Source of the DNA: Streptomyces sp. ISL-87
GTDB taxonomy: Bacteria > Actinomycetota > Actinomycetes > Streptomycetales > Streptomycetaceae
Reading direction: 5' to 3'
DNA length: 64,000 nucleotides
NCBI RefSeq assembly: GCF_018614095.1
Contig: NZ_JAGGOY010000042.1
Span: 1-64,000 of the forward strand
In this document: positions 8,579 to 17,362 of the stretch, in pieces
Layout: every line of letters starts with the position of its first letter
How positions within the stretch are numbered: position 1 is the first letter of the stretch
The notes under the pieces: model-generated
Told to the model about the DNA's origin: nothing
The model's input: the letters and a program-made list of their open reading frames with translations, nothing else
Database searches by the model: none
Translations under genes and position numbers: made by a program

Positions 8579-9604
8579 TCAGGCGGAGGCCGGCCTGCCG
8601 AACAGCTCGCGCAGCACGTCCTCCATGGTCACCAGGCCCGTCATGGCGCCGTCGGGCCCGAGTACCGCCGCCAGATGCGTACGGCTGCGCCGCATGGCGG
8701 TCAGCACGTCGTCCAGCGGGGTCTCGGCGCGCACCTGCGCGATTGGCCGCAGCGCGGACACCGGGAACGGCTGGTCGCGTTCCGTCGAGACCGCGTCCAG
8801 GGTGTCCTTGACGTGCAGGTAGCCGAGGATCCTGTGGTCCGCGTCGACCACGGGGAAGCGCGAGTACCCCGACTTCGCGGACAGCCGCTCCAGCCCGGCC
8901 GGCGTGATGCCCTCCCCGGCCGAGACCACCCGGTGCGCCGGCAGCACCACATCGGTGACCGGCCGGCGCCCCAGCTCAAGGGCGTCGTGCAGCCGCTCGC
9001 TGGCCCGCTCGTCGATGAGCCCGGCGGCACTGGAGTCCTTGACGATCAGGGCCAGCTCGTCGTCCGAGAAGGTCGCCAAGACCTCGCCCTTCACATCCAC
9101 CCGCAGCAGCCGCAGCAGGGCGTTGGCGAAGGCGTTGATCGCGAAGATCACCGGCCTCAGCGCCCGGGTCAGCGTCACCAGCGGCGGCCCCAGCAGCAGC
9201 GCGGTGCGCACCGGCTCGGCCAGCGCCACGTTCTTCGGCACCATCTCGCCGAAGAGCATGTGCAGGTACGTCGCCAGCGACAGCGCCACCACGAAGGAGA
9301 TCGCGTGCGACACGCCGCCCGGTACCCCGAAGAAGTCGAACACCGGGGTCAGCAGGTGCGCGATGGCCGGCTCGGCCACCACACCCAGCACCAGGGTGCA
9401 CAGCGTGATGCCCAGCTGGGCCGCCGCCATCAGCGCCGACACGTGCTCCAGGCCCCACACCACGGCGCGGGCCCGCCGGTCGCCCTGTTCGGCGTACGGC
9501 TCGATCTGGCTGCGCCGGACCGAGATCAGAGCGAACTCCGCGCCGACGAAGAAGGCGTTGACGACCAGGGTCGCCAGGCCGATCAGCAGCTGGATCGCGG
9601 TCAT
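8579..9604 (-). CDS. CNNM/DUF21 and CBS-pair membrane protein
   Basis: A 341-residue hemolysin-C-like membrane protein. The N-terminal DUF21 domain has about three to four membrane helices (residues 1–170), followed by a CBS-domain pair (about 200–335). It lacks the C-terminal CorC_HlyC domain that its upstream neighbour has. Family members are linked to Mg2+/Co2+ efflux and sense adenine nucleotides through CBS domains. Its ATG overlaps the stop of the preceding gene (ATGA), so the two paralogues are translationally coupled and may form a hetero-oligomer. Confidence 0.88.
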   Translation of the reverse strand: MTAIQLLIGLATLVVNAFFVGAEFALISVRRSQIEPYAEQGDRRARAVVWGLEHVSALMAAAQLGITLCTLVLGVVAEPAIAHLLTPVFDFFGVPGGVSHAISFVVALSLATYLHMLFGEMVPKNVALAEPVRTALLLGPPLVTLTRALRPVIFAINAFANALLRLLRVDVKGEVLATFSDDELALIVKDSSAAGLIDERASERLHDALELGRRPVTDVVLPAHRVVSAGEGITPAGLERLSAKSGYSRFPVVDADHRILGYLHVKDTLDAVSTERDQPFPVSALRPIAQVRAETPLDDVLTAMRRSRTHLAAVLGPDGAMTGLVTMEDVLRELFGRPASA

Positions 9605-10938
9605 CGGGTCCCCCTCCCACCCTCGTCAGCCGGCTCCACCGGCGCGTGCAGCAGCACCCGCGCGGCCCGCCGCCCGCTCGCGTCCACCACGTCGAGGCGC
9701 CAGCCGTCCAGCTCCAGGCTGTCGCCGACGGCCGGGATCCGGCCCAGCTCGGTCGCTATCAGTCCGGCGAGCGTCTCGTACGGGCCGTCCGGCACCCGCA
9801 GCCCTATCCGCCGCAGCTGGTCTGTGCGCGCGGCGCCGTCCGCGGAGTACAGGAGGCGCCCGGAGGCGTCCGTACCGGCCGGGGCCAGGTCCGGGGTCTC
9901 GTGCGGGTCGTGCTCGTCGCGGACCTCGCCGACGACCTCCTCGACGATGTCCTCCAGCGTGGCCACACCGGCCGTGCCGCCGTACTCGTCGATCACCACG
10001 GCCATCGTCTGCTTGCCGGACAGCCAGTCCAGCAGCCGGTCCACCGTCAGCGACTCCGGTACGAGGAGAGGCTCGCGCAGCAGCTGGGAGACCGGGTGGC
10101 GGTGCCGCTCCTCGGCCGGAAGCGCCAGGACGTCCTTGATGTGGACGGTGCCCACCACCGAGTCGAGGCTGCCCCGGTAGACGGGGAAGCGCGAGAGGCC
10201 GGTGGCCAGGGTCGCGTTCGCCACGTCCTCGGCGGTGGTCTGCACGTCGAGGGCGGTCACCTGGACGCGCGGGGTCATCACGTTCTCCGCGGTCAGGTCG
10301 GCCAGGTTCAGGGTCCGCACGAAAAGCTCGGCGGTGTCCTTCTCCAGCGCGCCCGCCCTGGCCGAGTGCCGCGCCAGTGCCACCAGCTCCTGGGGGGTGC
10401 GCGCGGAGGCCAGTTCCTCGGCCGGTTCGAGGCCGAACCGGCGCACCGTGTGGTTCGCGGTGCTGTTCAGATGGCCGATGAGCGGCTTGAAGACCCGGCT
10501 GAAGACCCGTTGCGCGGTGGCCACCCGTTTGGCGATGGCCAGCGGCGATGAGATCGCCCAGTTCTTGGGCACCAGCTCGCCGACGACCATCAGTACCACG
10601 GTCGACAGCACGGTGCTGAGGATGAGGGCGGTGGAGGAGGCGGTGCTCTCCGACAGTCCCATGGCCTTGAACGGGCCCTCCAGCAGGGCGGCGATCGAGG
10701 GCTTGGAGATCATGCCGATGACCAGGCCGGTCACGGTGATGCCGAGCTGGGCGCCGGAGAGCTGGAACGTCAGGCTGCGGACCGCTGCCAGGGCGCTGTC
10801 GGCGCCGCGCTCGCCGCGCTCGACGGCTCGTTCGAGCTCGCTGCGCTCGATGGTGGTCAGCGAGAACTCGGCCGCGACGAAGACTCCGCAGGCAAGGCAG
10901 AGCAGCAGCGCCACGACGAGCAGGAGCACTTCGGTCAT
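9601..10938 (-). CDS. CNNM/CBS/CorC_HlyC membrane protein
   Basis: A 445-residue full-length member of the HlyC/CorC family: DUF21 transmembrane domain (about 1–190), CBS pair (about 210–335, including VFVRTLNLADLTAENVMTPR just before it) and a C-terminal CorC_HlyC domain (about 350–430). It is probably a divalent-cation exporter or a regulator of one. It is the first gene of a two-gene operon with the shorter paralogue, with which it shares four bases. Confidence 0.9.
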   Translation of the reverse strand: MTEVLLLVVALLLCLACGVFVAAEFSLTTIERSELERAVERGERGADSALAAVRSLTFQLSGAQLGITVTGLVIGMISKPSIAALLEGPFKAMGLSESTASSTALILSTVLSTVVLMVVGELVPKNWAISSPLAIAKRVATAQRVFSRVFKPLIGHLNSTANHTVRRFGLEPAEELASARTPQELVALARHSARAGALEKDTAELFVRTLNLADLTAENVMTPRVQVTALDVQTTAEDVANATLATGLSRFPVYRGSLDSVVGTVHIKDVLALPAEERHRHPVSQLLREPLLVPESLTVDRLLDWLSGKQTMAVVIDEYGGTAGVATLEDIVEEVVGEVRDEHDPHETPDLAPAGTDASGRLLYSADGAARTDQLRRIGLRVPDGPYETLAGLIATELGRIPAVGDSLELDGWRLDVVDASGRRAARVLLHAPVEPADEGGRGTR

Positions 10939-11129
10939 CGGTCGTTCACCTCCGTCCCATGATCAGCCAGGAGGAGGGGTGCCGCGCGATGTCGGGTACT
11001 TGGAGGCTCGCCCATGGGCGGACGCTCACACCTTTCACTCAAGAGGAACTGTTGCCTACATGGTAAAGGACAGGCAAAGGCGATGGATCATTCTTTTGGC
11101 GGAGCGCACCCGGATGATGGGATCCTCAT

Positions 11130-11552
11130 ATGAGCGATCTCCGCGTCGGGCCCGCGTCCACGGCCGATCTCACCGCCGTGCTGGACTTCTGGAAAACGGC
11201 CGCCGAGGGAACGAGTATCAGCGACGACCTGGCCGGCGTCGAGCGGCTCCACGACCGCGACCCGCACGCGCTGCTGCTCGCATGGCGCGACGGCGAACTG
11301 GTCGGCACCGTGATCGCCGGGTTCGACGGCTGGCGCTGCCACATGTACCGGCTCGCCGTGCACCCGGAGCACCGCCGCCGGGGAATCGGCTCGGCACTGC
11401 TGGCCGCCGCCGAGGAGCGCTTCGCGGCGCTGGGCGGGCGGCGCGTGGACGCGATGGTGCTCGACCGCAACGAGCAGGCCCACCGGGCGTGGGAGGCGGG
11501 CGGCTACCACCCCGAGGAGCACTGGACGCGCTGGGTCAAGCCGATGAGGTAG
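11130..11552 (+). CDS. GNAT-family N-acetyltransferase
   Basis: A 140-residue acetyl-CoA-dependent acetyltransferase. The acetyl-CoA binding loop is LAVHPEHRRRGIGSALL (R-R-x-G-x-G/A type), and the C-terminal DRNEQAHRAWEAGGY is the usual final strand region of RimI-like enzymes. The substrate is unknown. It is monocistronic and convergent with the methyltransferase gene. Confidence 0.9.
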   Translation: MSDLRVGPASTADLTAVLDFWKTAAEGTSISDDLAGVERLHDRDPHALLLAWRDGELVGTVIAGFDGWRCHMYRLAVHPEHRRRGIGSALLAAAEERFAALGGRRVDAMVLDRNEQAHRAWEAGGYHPEEHWTRWVKPMR

Positions 11553-11564
11553 ACGAGGTAGGTG

Positions 11565-12242
11565 TTACTCGGGGGACCGGCGGGCCGTGCCGATGACGCA
11601 GTACGAGGTGGGCAGGGCCGGGCCGCGGTCGGGCAGCCGGAAGCTGCGCCGCGAGACGATCCGGAAGCCGGCGGCCTCGATGGCGGCGAGGGGGTCGCGG
11701 GCGGTGTGGCACCCGCCGAAGAGGTGGGGCCAGATGGTCCGGTCCAGCGTGCGCTGGAGGGTGGCCATGCCGGGGCGGTCGGGGGCCAGGCCGTGCTCGA
11801 AGAAGCGCAGCTCGGCGTCGGGGCGGAGCACGCGGTGGAGCTCCGCGAGGGAGCGGGCCAGGTCTCGTACGGTGCACAGCACGAGGGAGGCGACGGCGCC
11901 GTCGAAGGCCTCGCTCTTGACGGGGAGGGCCTCGGCGGCGCCGGGTACGACGTCCACGGGAACCTCGGAGCGGAGGGCGGCCTCGACCGCGAGGCGGCGG
12001 AGGGTGCGTTCGGGTTCGACGGCGACCACTTCGGACACGGCGCGGGGGTAGTGGGCGAAGTTGAGGCCGTTGCCGGCGCCGATCTCGATGACGCGGCCGG
12101 AGAGGCCGTGCAGGAGTTCGCGGCGGAGGGGGGCGATTCCGCCGCGGGTGTCGGCCTGGACGCTTATGCGGGCGTAGAAGCGGGCGAAGAGGGGGTGGTG
12201 GACGGCGTCATGGGGCGGGGGCGGGTTGTTGCGCGGTTGCAT
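11565..12242 (-). CDS. Class I SAM-dependent methyltransferase
   Basis: A 225-residue methyltransferase of the UbiE/Methyltransf_11 type. Motif I is GRVIEIGAGNGLNFAHY, the acidic residue binding the SAM ribose is in VVAVEPERTLR, and motif post I is AFDGAVASLVLCTVRDL. ATG at 12242 is chosen; the frame stays open through GC-rich repeats upstream, but that extension is low-complexity Pro/Arg and not credible. The substrate is unknown. A large foldback element lies upstream. Confidence 0.87.
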   Translation of the reverse strand: MQPRNNPPPPHDAVHHPLFARFYARISVQADTRGGIAPLRRELLHGLSGRVIEIGAGNGLNFAHYPRAVSEVVAVEPERTLRRLAVEAALRSEVPVDVVPGAAEALPVKSEAFDGAVASLVLCTVRDLARSLAELHRVLRPDAELRFFEHGLAPDRPGMATLQRTLDRTIWPHLFGGCHTARDPLAAIEAAGFRIVSRRSFRLPDRGPALPTSYCVIGTARRSPE

Positions 12243-12428
12243 GACGGGCCTCCGGGGGTGGGAACGCCGGTGCGCTGGCCGCCTCTGCGCTGGCCGCTGT
12301 GTGGAGGGGCGCGTACCACCAGGTTGCCCGGTATTGGGCGGGTCATCCCTCCGGGGCCGTGCCTTGCCTGGCCGGGGCCTGGCCGGGCCTTGGCCGGGGT
12401 TTGCCGGGAGCGGTGTGGGGGCTGGTGA

Positions 12429-12556
12429 CGGGGGCGGGGTGGGGTGTTGTCCGGGACTGCATGATTTTTGGCGCCCTGGCCGGGTGGACATGCGGGGCGG
12501 GACTGCGCGCCACAAATCACGTTTTACGTCCCGGACAACACCCCACCCCGCCCCCG
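12429..12556. repeat. 128-bp foldback element with 29-bp perfect inverted repeats
   Basis: Positions 12429–12457 are the exact reverse complement of 12528–12556 (29 of 29). Inside these, 12460–12474 pairs with 12507–12521 (13 of 15), leaving a terminal loop of about 32 bases. The element lies between bioD (stop at 12713) and the start of the methyltransferase gene (12242), in 470 bases with no credible gene. No flanking direct duplication of a target site was seen. It could be a non-autonomous mobile repeat, a very strong terminator, or a structured RNA. Confidence 0.85.
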
Positions 12557-12661
12557 GCACCGGGAGTGTCCCGCGCGGCCCTGGCCGGGAAGGGGTTCGG
12601 CGCCGCCCCGGCACCGGGAGAGTCAGTCCGGCCCTGGCCCGGGAAGGGTTCGGCGCCGCCG
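12552..12661. repeat. Two direct repeats of about 54 bp
   Basis: Two imperfect copies start with CCCCGGCACCGGGAG at 12552 and 12606 and end with GGTTCGGCGCCGCC. A third, partial copy (GGCAGGGTTCGGAG) follows at about 12670. They overlap the right end of the foldback element and continue to the 3' end of bioD. No gene is seen here. Confidence 0.7.
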
Positions 12662-12712
12662 CCTGGTCCGGCAGGGTTCGGAGCGTTGGCGGTCGTGGAC
12701 GGCGGGGGGTGG

Positions 12713-13432
12713 TTAAGACGGCCAGGTGGACAGGAAGGTGGGCTGGGACCAGGTGCCGTGGAGGGGTGGGGCCAGCCAGGTGGGGGCCGATGTGCGGAAG
12801 GTGGTGGGGGACAGGGTGCCCGCGCCCTGCGGGACGGCGCCCAGGAGGGGGGTGGCCGCGACCTTCGGGAGGTCGGCCAGGTTGCAGCGGGAGGCCAGGT
12901 CCGGGGAGGCGGGCCAGCTGCCGATCACCACGCCCAGTGCCTCCAACTGCCGGGCGCGCAGGGCTTCCGCCGTGAGCGCTGTGGAGTTGAGGGTGCCGAG
13001 CGCCGCCGGGGTGACGATCAGGACCGGGGCCGAGAGGAGCCGGGCGGCGTCGGCCAGGGTGTGGCCCGCCTCGTCGAAGCGGACCAGGAGGCCGCCCGCG
13101 CCTTCGACCAGGACCAGGTCATGGTCCAGGGCGAGTCGCTCCGCCGCCTCCGCGATGTCGCCGGGCGACAGCGTGGGCAGGCCCGAGCGGCTGGCTGCCC
13201 TGTCCGGGGCCAACGGCTCCGGGTAGCGGGCCAGTTCCACGCCCGTCACCCCCGCCCCCGCCAGGCGTATCACTTCGGCGGTGTCGCCCGGTTCGGTGGG
13301 GCCGACGCCCGTCTGGGCGGGCTTGAGGACCGCCACCGAGCGGCCAGCGGCCACCGCGGAGGCCGCGATCGCCGAGGTGACCACCGTCTTGCCGATTTCC
13401 GTGCCGGTGCCCGACACGACGATCACCGTCAT
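12713..13432 (-). CDS. bioD: Dethiobiotin synthetase
   Basis: A 239-residue ATP-dependent carboxylase that closes the ureido ring of dethiobiotin from 7,8-diaminopelargonate and CO2. The modified P-loop is SGTGTEIGKTVVTSAI, where most relatives have GTDTxVGKT; the substrate Lys in VLKPAQTG and VLVEGAGGLLVRFDE also match. It lies three bases downstream of bioA, as the last gene of bioB-bioA-bioD. Confidence 0.95.
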   Translation of the reverse strand: MTVIVVSGTGTEIGKTVVTSAIAASAVAAGRSVAVLKPAQTGVGPTEPGDTAEVIRLAGAGVTGVELARYPEPLAPDRAASRSGLPTLSPGDIAEAAERLALDHDLVLVEGAGGLLVRFDEAGHTLADAARLLSAPVLIVTPAALGTLNSTALTAEALRARQLEALGVVIGSWPASPDLASRCNLADLPKVAATPLLGAVPQGAGTLSPTTFRTSAPTWLAPPLHGTWSQPTFLSTWPS

Positions 13433-13435
13433 GGC

Positions 13436-14755
13436 TCAGCCCTCCCGTGCCGCCGCGAGCACCGCGCGGCAGATGCGGGACACGTCGGCGTCGCCCGTGA
13501 CGTACGGGGGCATCGTGTAGATCAGGTCCCGGAACGGGCGCAGCCAGACGCCCTCCCGGACCGCCGCCCGCGTGGCGAGGGACACGTCGGCCTCGTGGTC
13601 GAGTTGGACGACGCCGATCGCGCCCAGCACTCGGACATCCCGGACACCGGGGAGGTTCGCTGCCGGAGCCAGCCCTTCCAGGAGGCCCGCCTCGATGCGC
13701 TTGATCTCGCGCTGCCAGTCCTGGCTGAGGAGGAGGCCGATCGAGGCCAGCGCCACGGCCGTGGCCAGGGGGTTGCCCATGAACGTCGGCCCGTGGGCCA
13801 GGACCGGGACCTCGCCCTGGGAGATGCCGGCCGCCACCCGCTCCGTGCAGATGGTGGCCGCCAGGGTGAGGTAGCCGCCGGTCAGGGACTTGCCCACGCA
13901 CATCACGTCCGGGGTGATCCCCGCGTGGTCCGCCGCGAACAGGGCCCCGGTGCGGCCGAAGCCGGTCGCGATCTCGTCCAGGATCAGGAGGACGTCGAAC
14001 TCGTCGCACAGCTCGCGCAGTACGCGGAGGTAGCCCGGATTGTGGAAGCGCATGCCGCCCGCGCCCTGGACCACCGGCTCCACGATCATCGCCGCCAGCT
14101 CGTCGGCGTGTGCGGTGAACAGGGAGCGCAGGTGGGCCACGTAGGACGGGTCCACCTCGGTGTCGAAGCCGCTCGGCGGGGCGTCGGCAAAGAGCTGGCG
14201 CGGGAGGACGCCCGACCACAGCTCGTGCATCCCGCCCTCGGGGTCGCAGACGGCCATCGGCTGCCAGGTGTCCCCGTGGTAGCCGCCCCGCCAGGTGAGG
14301 AGGCGGGTCTTCCCCGTCCGGCCGAGTGAACGCCAGTACTGGAGGCACATCTTCACCGCGACTTCGACCGAGACCGAGCCCGAGTCGGCGAGGAAGACGT
14401 GTTCCAGCCCCGGCGGGGTGATCTCGACCAGCTTGGCGGCCAGCCGGACGGCGGGCTCGTGGGTGAGCCCGCCGAACATCACGTGTGACATGCGGCCGAG
14501 TTGGTCGGTCGCGGCCTCGTTCAGCGCCGGGTGGTTGTAGCCGTGGATCGCCGACCACCAGGAGGACATGCCGTCGACCAGTTCGTCCTGGCCCTCCGAG
14601 GCCTCGGCGAGCCGCAGCCGGACACCCGAGGCGGAGGAGACGACCAGCGGCGCCTGCCGCCCGGGCATCGGGCCGTACGGGTGCCAGACGTGCTGCCGGT
14701 CCAGGGCGAGTAGTTCCGAGGCCGGCAGCGGGTCGTGGCGGTGGTGCTCAGGCAT
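13436..14755 (-). CDS. bioA: Adenosylmethionine-8-amino-7-oxononanoate aminotransferase
   Basis: A 439-residue class-III PLP aminotransferase that makes 7,8-diaminopelargonate with SAM as amino donor. The PLP Lys is in MCVGKSLTGGYLTLAA, the substrate-side Tyr/Trp region in MSSWWSAIHGYNHPALN, and LILDEIATGFGRTG carries the PLP-nitrogen Asp. I chose the ATG at 14755 (MPEHHRHDPLPASELL), because the longer open frame would run deep into the bioB tail. This start overlaps the end of bioB by eight bases, which supports translational coupling. Confidence 0.95.
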   Translation of the reverse strand: MPEHHRHDPLPASELLALDRQHVWHPYGPMPGRQAPLVVSSASGVRLRLAEASEGQDELVDGMSSWWSAIHGYNHPALNEAATDQLGRMSHVMFGGLTHEPAVRLAAKLVEITPPGLEHVFLADSGSVSVEVAVKMCLQYWRSLGRTGKTRLLTWRGGYHGDTWQPMAVCDPEGGMHELWSGVLPRQLFADAPPSGFDTEVDPSYVAHLRSLFTAHADELAAMIVEPVVQGAGGMRFHNPGYLRVLRELCDEFDVLLILDEIATGFGRTGALFAADHAGITPDVMCVGKSLTGGYLTLAATICTERVAAGISQGEVPVLAHGPTFMGNPLATAVALASIGLLLSQDWQREIKRIEAGLLEGLAPAANLPGVRDVRVLGAIGVVQLDHEADVSLATRAAVREGVWLRPFRDLIYTMPPYVTGDADVSRICRAVLAAAREG

Positions 14756-16025
14756 TGGGGGCGAGATCCGTTCCCGCGCCGCGGCGGCGCACGGCCACCA
14801 GCTCCGGACGCACCTCGCCCGCATCCGCCTGAGCCGGAACGGGGACCTCGTGCTCGGAGTGCTCGGAGTGCTCGGAGCGACCAGAGCTACCGGAGCAGCC
14901 TCCGCACGCCGAACCGCAGCCCGCCTCATCGGCGGAGCCCGCCGAGCCCGCGGAACCGCCGCACACCGAGCCGCCGCCGCCGCCGTGCGAGCCGCAGCCC
15001 CCCGCCCCGGCCGCCGCGTCGGAGCGGTGCGCGGGAAGGGTCGACGTACCGGCGCCCTCCACCTCGAAACCGGCGTCGGCGATCATGTCGAGGTCGGCCT
15101 GACCGGCCTGGCCCTCGCTGGTGAGGTAGTCGCCGAGGAAGATCGAGTTGACCAGGTGCAGAGCGAGGGGCTGCATCGTGCGCAGGTGCACCTCGCGGCC
15201 GCCCGCCAGCCGGACCTCCGCGTCGGGGCAGACGAAGCGCACCATCGCCAGGATCCGCAGCGCGCGCTGCGGGGTGAGGTTCCACTCCTTGGCGAGCGGA
15301 GTGCCCTCGAAGGGGATCAGGAAGTTGACCGGCACCGAGTCCGGGTCGAGCTCGCGCAGCGAGTAGACGACGTCGACCAGGTCCTCGTCGCTCTCGCCCA
15401 TGCCCGCGATCAGGCCCGAGCAGGCCGACAGCCCCGCCGCGTGTGCCTTCTGCACGGTGTCGACGCGGTCCGCGTACGTGTGGGTCTTGGTGATCTGACC
15501 GTACGTGGCCTCGGAGGTGTTGAGGTTGTGGTTGTACGCGTCGGCGCCGGCGTCCTTCAGCCGCTCCGCCTGGCCGTCCGAGAGCAGACCCAGGCAGGCG
15601 CAGACCTCGATGCCCTCGTTCTGCTCCTTGATCGCCTCGATGGTCTTGCCGACCCGGTCCACGTCCCGGTCCGTCGGACCGCGGCCGCTCGCCACCAGGC
15701 AGACCCGCTTCGCGCCACCCGCGACCCCGGCCGCGGCGGCCTGCGAGGCCTCCTCCGGTTTCAGCCACGTGTACTTGAGGATCTCCGCCTTCGAGCCCAG
15801 GCGCTGGGAACAGTAGGAGCAGTCCTCCGGGCAGAGCCCAGACTTCAGGTTGACCAGGTAGTTCAGCTTGACCCGACGCCCGAACCACTGGCGGCGCACC
15901 TTGCCGGCCGCGGCCACAACGTCGAGCAGTTCGTCGTCAGAGGTCGCCAGCACGGCGAGTGCCTCTTCGCGGGTCGGCAGCTCGCGCCGCAGCCCCTTGT
16001 CCACCAGGGTGTTCAGCAGGTCCAT
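14748..16025 (-). CDS. bioB: Biotin synthase with Cys/His-rich C-terminal tail
   Basis: A 425-residue radical-SAM enzyme that inserts sulfur into dethiobiotin. The [4Fe-4S] motif is CPEDCSYC, within NLKSGLCPEDCSYCSQR; YNHNLNTSE and ACSGLIAGMGE are family hallmarks. The catalytic domain ends at about residue 330; most biotin synthases stop near there. The last 85–95 residues are low-complexity Gly/Ser/Ala with six Cys and several His (for example CGSACGGC, then SEHSEHSEHE). The tail could bind metal or an iron-sulfur cluster, or be a disordered species-specific extension. ATG at 16025 is the start. The gene is divergent from bioF and first of bioB-bioA-bioD. Confidence 0.96.
   Translation of the reverse strand: MDLLNTLVDKGLRRELPTREEALAVLATSDDELLDVVAAAGKVRRQWFGRRVKLNYLVNLKSGLCPEDCSYCSQRLGSKAEILKYTWLKPEEASQAAAAGVAGGAKRVCLVASGRGPTDRDVDRVGKTIEAIKEQNEGIEVCACLGLLSDGQAERLKDAGADAYNHNLNTSEATYGQITKTHTYADRVDTVQKAHAAGLSACSGLIAGMGESDEDLVDVVYSLRELDPDSVPVNFLIPFEGTPLAKEWNLTPQRALRILAMVRFVCPDAEVRLAGGREVHLRTMQPLALHLVNSIFLGDYLTSEGQAGQADLDMIADAGFEVEGAGTSTLPAHRSDAAAGAGGCGSHGGGGGSVCGGSAGSAGSADEAGCGSACGGCSGSSGRSEHSEHSEHEVPVPAQADAGEVRPELVAVRRRGAGTDLAPNA
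14851..14877. repeat. Three exact copies of a 9-bp repeat inside bioB
   Basis: TGCTCGGAG occurs three times head to tail. On the coding strand it specifies the Ser-Glu-His triplets of the biotin synthase tail. Slippage here would change the tail length in frame. Confidence 0.85.
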
Positions 16026-16094
16026 GGTCCCGATCCTGGACCACACGACCACTCCCGGCCAAGGAGAGATCGGACAACATGGCCGGAACGGAGT

Positions 16095-16138
16095 GTGTGT
16101 ATCACCACACCTGACGCACGAGTCACGGCGATTAGGGT
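16095..16138 (+). promoter_or_regulatory. Candidate bioF promoter with an adjacent inverted repeat
   Basis: An inverted repeat GTGTG-N6-CACAC (16095–16110) directly precedes a possible −35 CTGACG (16111–16116), then 16 bases and a −10 TAGGGT (16133–16138). bioF starts at 16184. The repeat is between the divergent bioF and bioBAD units, so a biotin-responsive repressor could control both; no regulator gene for biotin is in the window. Confidence 0.45.
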
Positions 16139-16183
16139 CGGTCGAAGCTCTGTGGACAGCCGACAAAACGCGAGGACCCGCCG

Positions 16184-17356
16184 ATGCCCCAGCACACCCC
16201 CGACGCCGTGGATGTCTTCGCCTGGATCGACGACGCCGAGAAGGCCCGTGAGCAGGCAGGACTTGTCCGGACGCTGCGCCCCCGCCCGGCCGCCTCACCA
16301 CTGCTGGACCTGGCGAGCAACGACTACCTCGGTTTGTCCCGGCACCCCGAGACCGTCCGGGGCGCGCGGGAGGCGGCCGAACGCTGGGGCGCCGGAGCCA
16401 CTGGATCGCGTTTGGTCACCGGCACGACCGAGCTTCATGCGGAGCTCGAGCGGGAGCTCGCCGCTTACTGCGGCTTCGAGGCCGCGCTCGTGCTCTCCTC
16501 CGGGTACGCCGCCAACCTCGCCGCCGTCACCGCGCTCAGCGACCGGGGCACCCTGGTCGTCTCGGACGCCGGGAACCACGCCTCGATCGTCGACGGCTGC
16601 CGCCTCTCGCGCGCCGAGACCGCGGTGATCCCGCACTCCGACCCGGACACCGCGCGCAAGACGCTCGCCTCGCACGAGGGCAGGGCGCTGCTGGTCAGCG
16701 ACTCGGTGTTCTCCGTGGACGGCGACGCCGCCCCGCTCGCCGCGTATGCCGCGGCCTGCCGTGACGAAGGCGCGGCGCTGCTCGTGGACGACGCGCACGG
16801 GCTGGGCGTGCTGGGCGAGGGCGGCCGGGGAGCGCTGTACGCAGCCGGTCTCGCGGGCGCGCCCGGGGTGGTCGCCACGCTGACCCTGTCGAAGTCGCTG
16901 GGCAGCCAGGGCGGCGCCGTGCTCGGGCCGGCCAAGGTGATCCGGCACCTGATCAACACGGCCCGGACCTTCATCTTCGACACCGGGCTGGCCCCGGCCG
17001 CCGCGGGCGCGGCGCTGGCGAGCCTGCGCCTGCTCCAGCGGGAACCGGAGCGCGCGGGCCTGGCCCGCGAGGTGGCCGACCGGTTGTACGGACGGCTCAC
17101 CGCGTCCGGCCTGACCGCGGCCCGGCCGGACGCGGCCGTGGTGTCGGTGCGGGCCCCGTCGGCTTCGGCGGCACTGCGCTGGGCCGCCGACTGCCGCGAG
17201 GCAGGTCTGTCCGTGGGGTGCTTCCGTCCGCCGTCGGTGCCGGACGGTATCTCCCGGCTGCGGCTGACGGCTCGGGCCGATCTCACGGGGGACGAGATCA
17301 ACCGGGCCGTTGAGACGATCCTGCGGACCGCTCCGGCCGGAGCCACGGACCGGTAG
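16184..17356 (+). CDS. bioF: 8-amino-7-oxononanoate synthase
   Basis: A 390-residue PLP-dependent enzyme that condenses pimeloyl thioester with alanine, the first step of the biotin ring pathway. The PLP Lys is in TLSKSLGSQGGAV, the PLP-pairing Asp and His in VDDAHGLGVLGEGGRG, and LLDLASNDYLGLS is the family N-terminal signature. It is divergent from bioB across 158 bases. Together with bioB, bioA and bioD it gives the four ring-assembly steps; pimelate-supplying genes are not here. Confidence 0.95.
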   Translation: MPQHTPDAVDVFAWIDDAEKAREQAGLVRTLRPRPAASPLLDLASNDYLGLSRHPETVRGAREAAERWGAGATGSRLVTGTTELHAELERELAAYCGFEAALVLSSGYAANLAAVTALSDRGTLVVSDAGNHASIVDGCRLSRAETAVIPHSDPDTARKTLASHEGRALLVSDSVFSVDGDAAPLAAYAAACRDEGAALLVDDAHGLGVLGEGGRGALYAAGLAGAPGVVATLTLSKSLGSQGGAVLGPAKVIRHLINTARTFIFDTGLAPAAAGAALASLRLLQREPERAGLAREVADRLYGRLTASGLTAARPDAAVVSVRAPSASAALRWAADCREAGLSVGCFRPPSVPDGISRLRLTARADLTGDEINRAVETILRTAPAGATDR

Positions 17357-17362
17357 GCGGAG

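Noticed and set aside
12299..14329. 676-residue plus-strand open frame
   Set aside because: Starts in the intergenic repeats and runs antisense to bioD and bioA.
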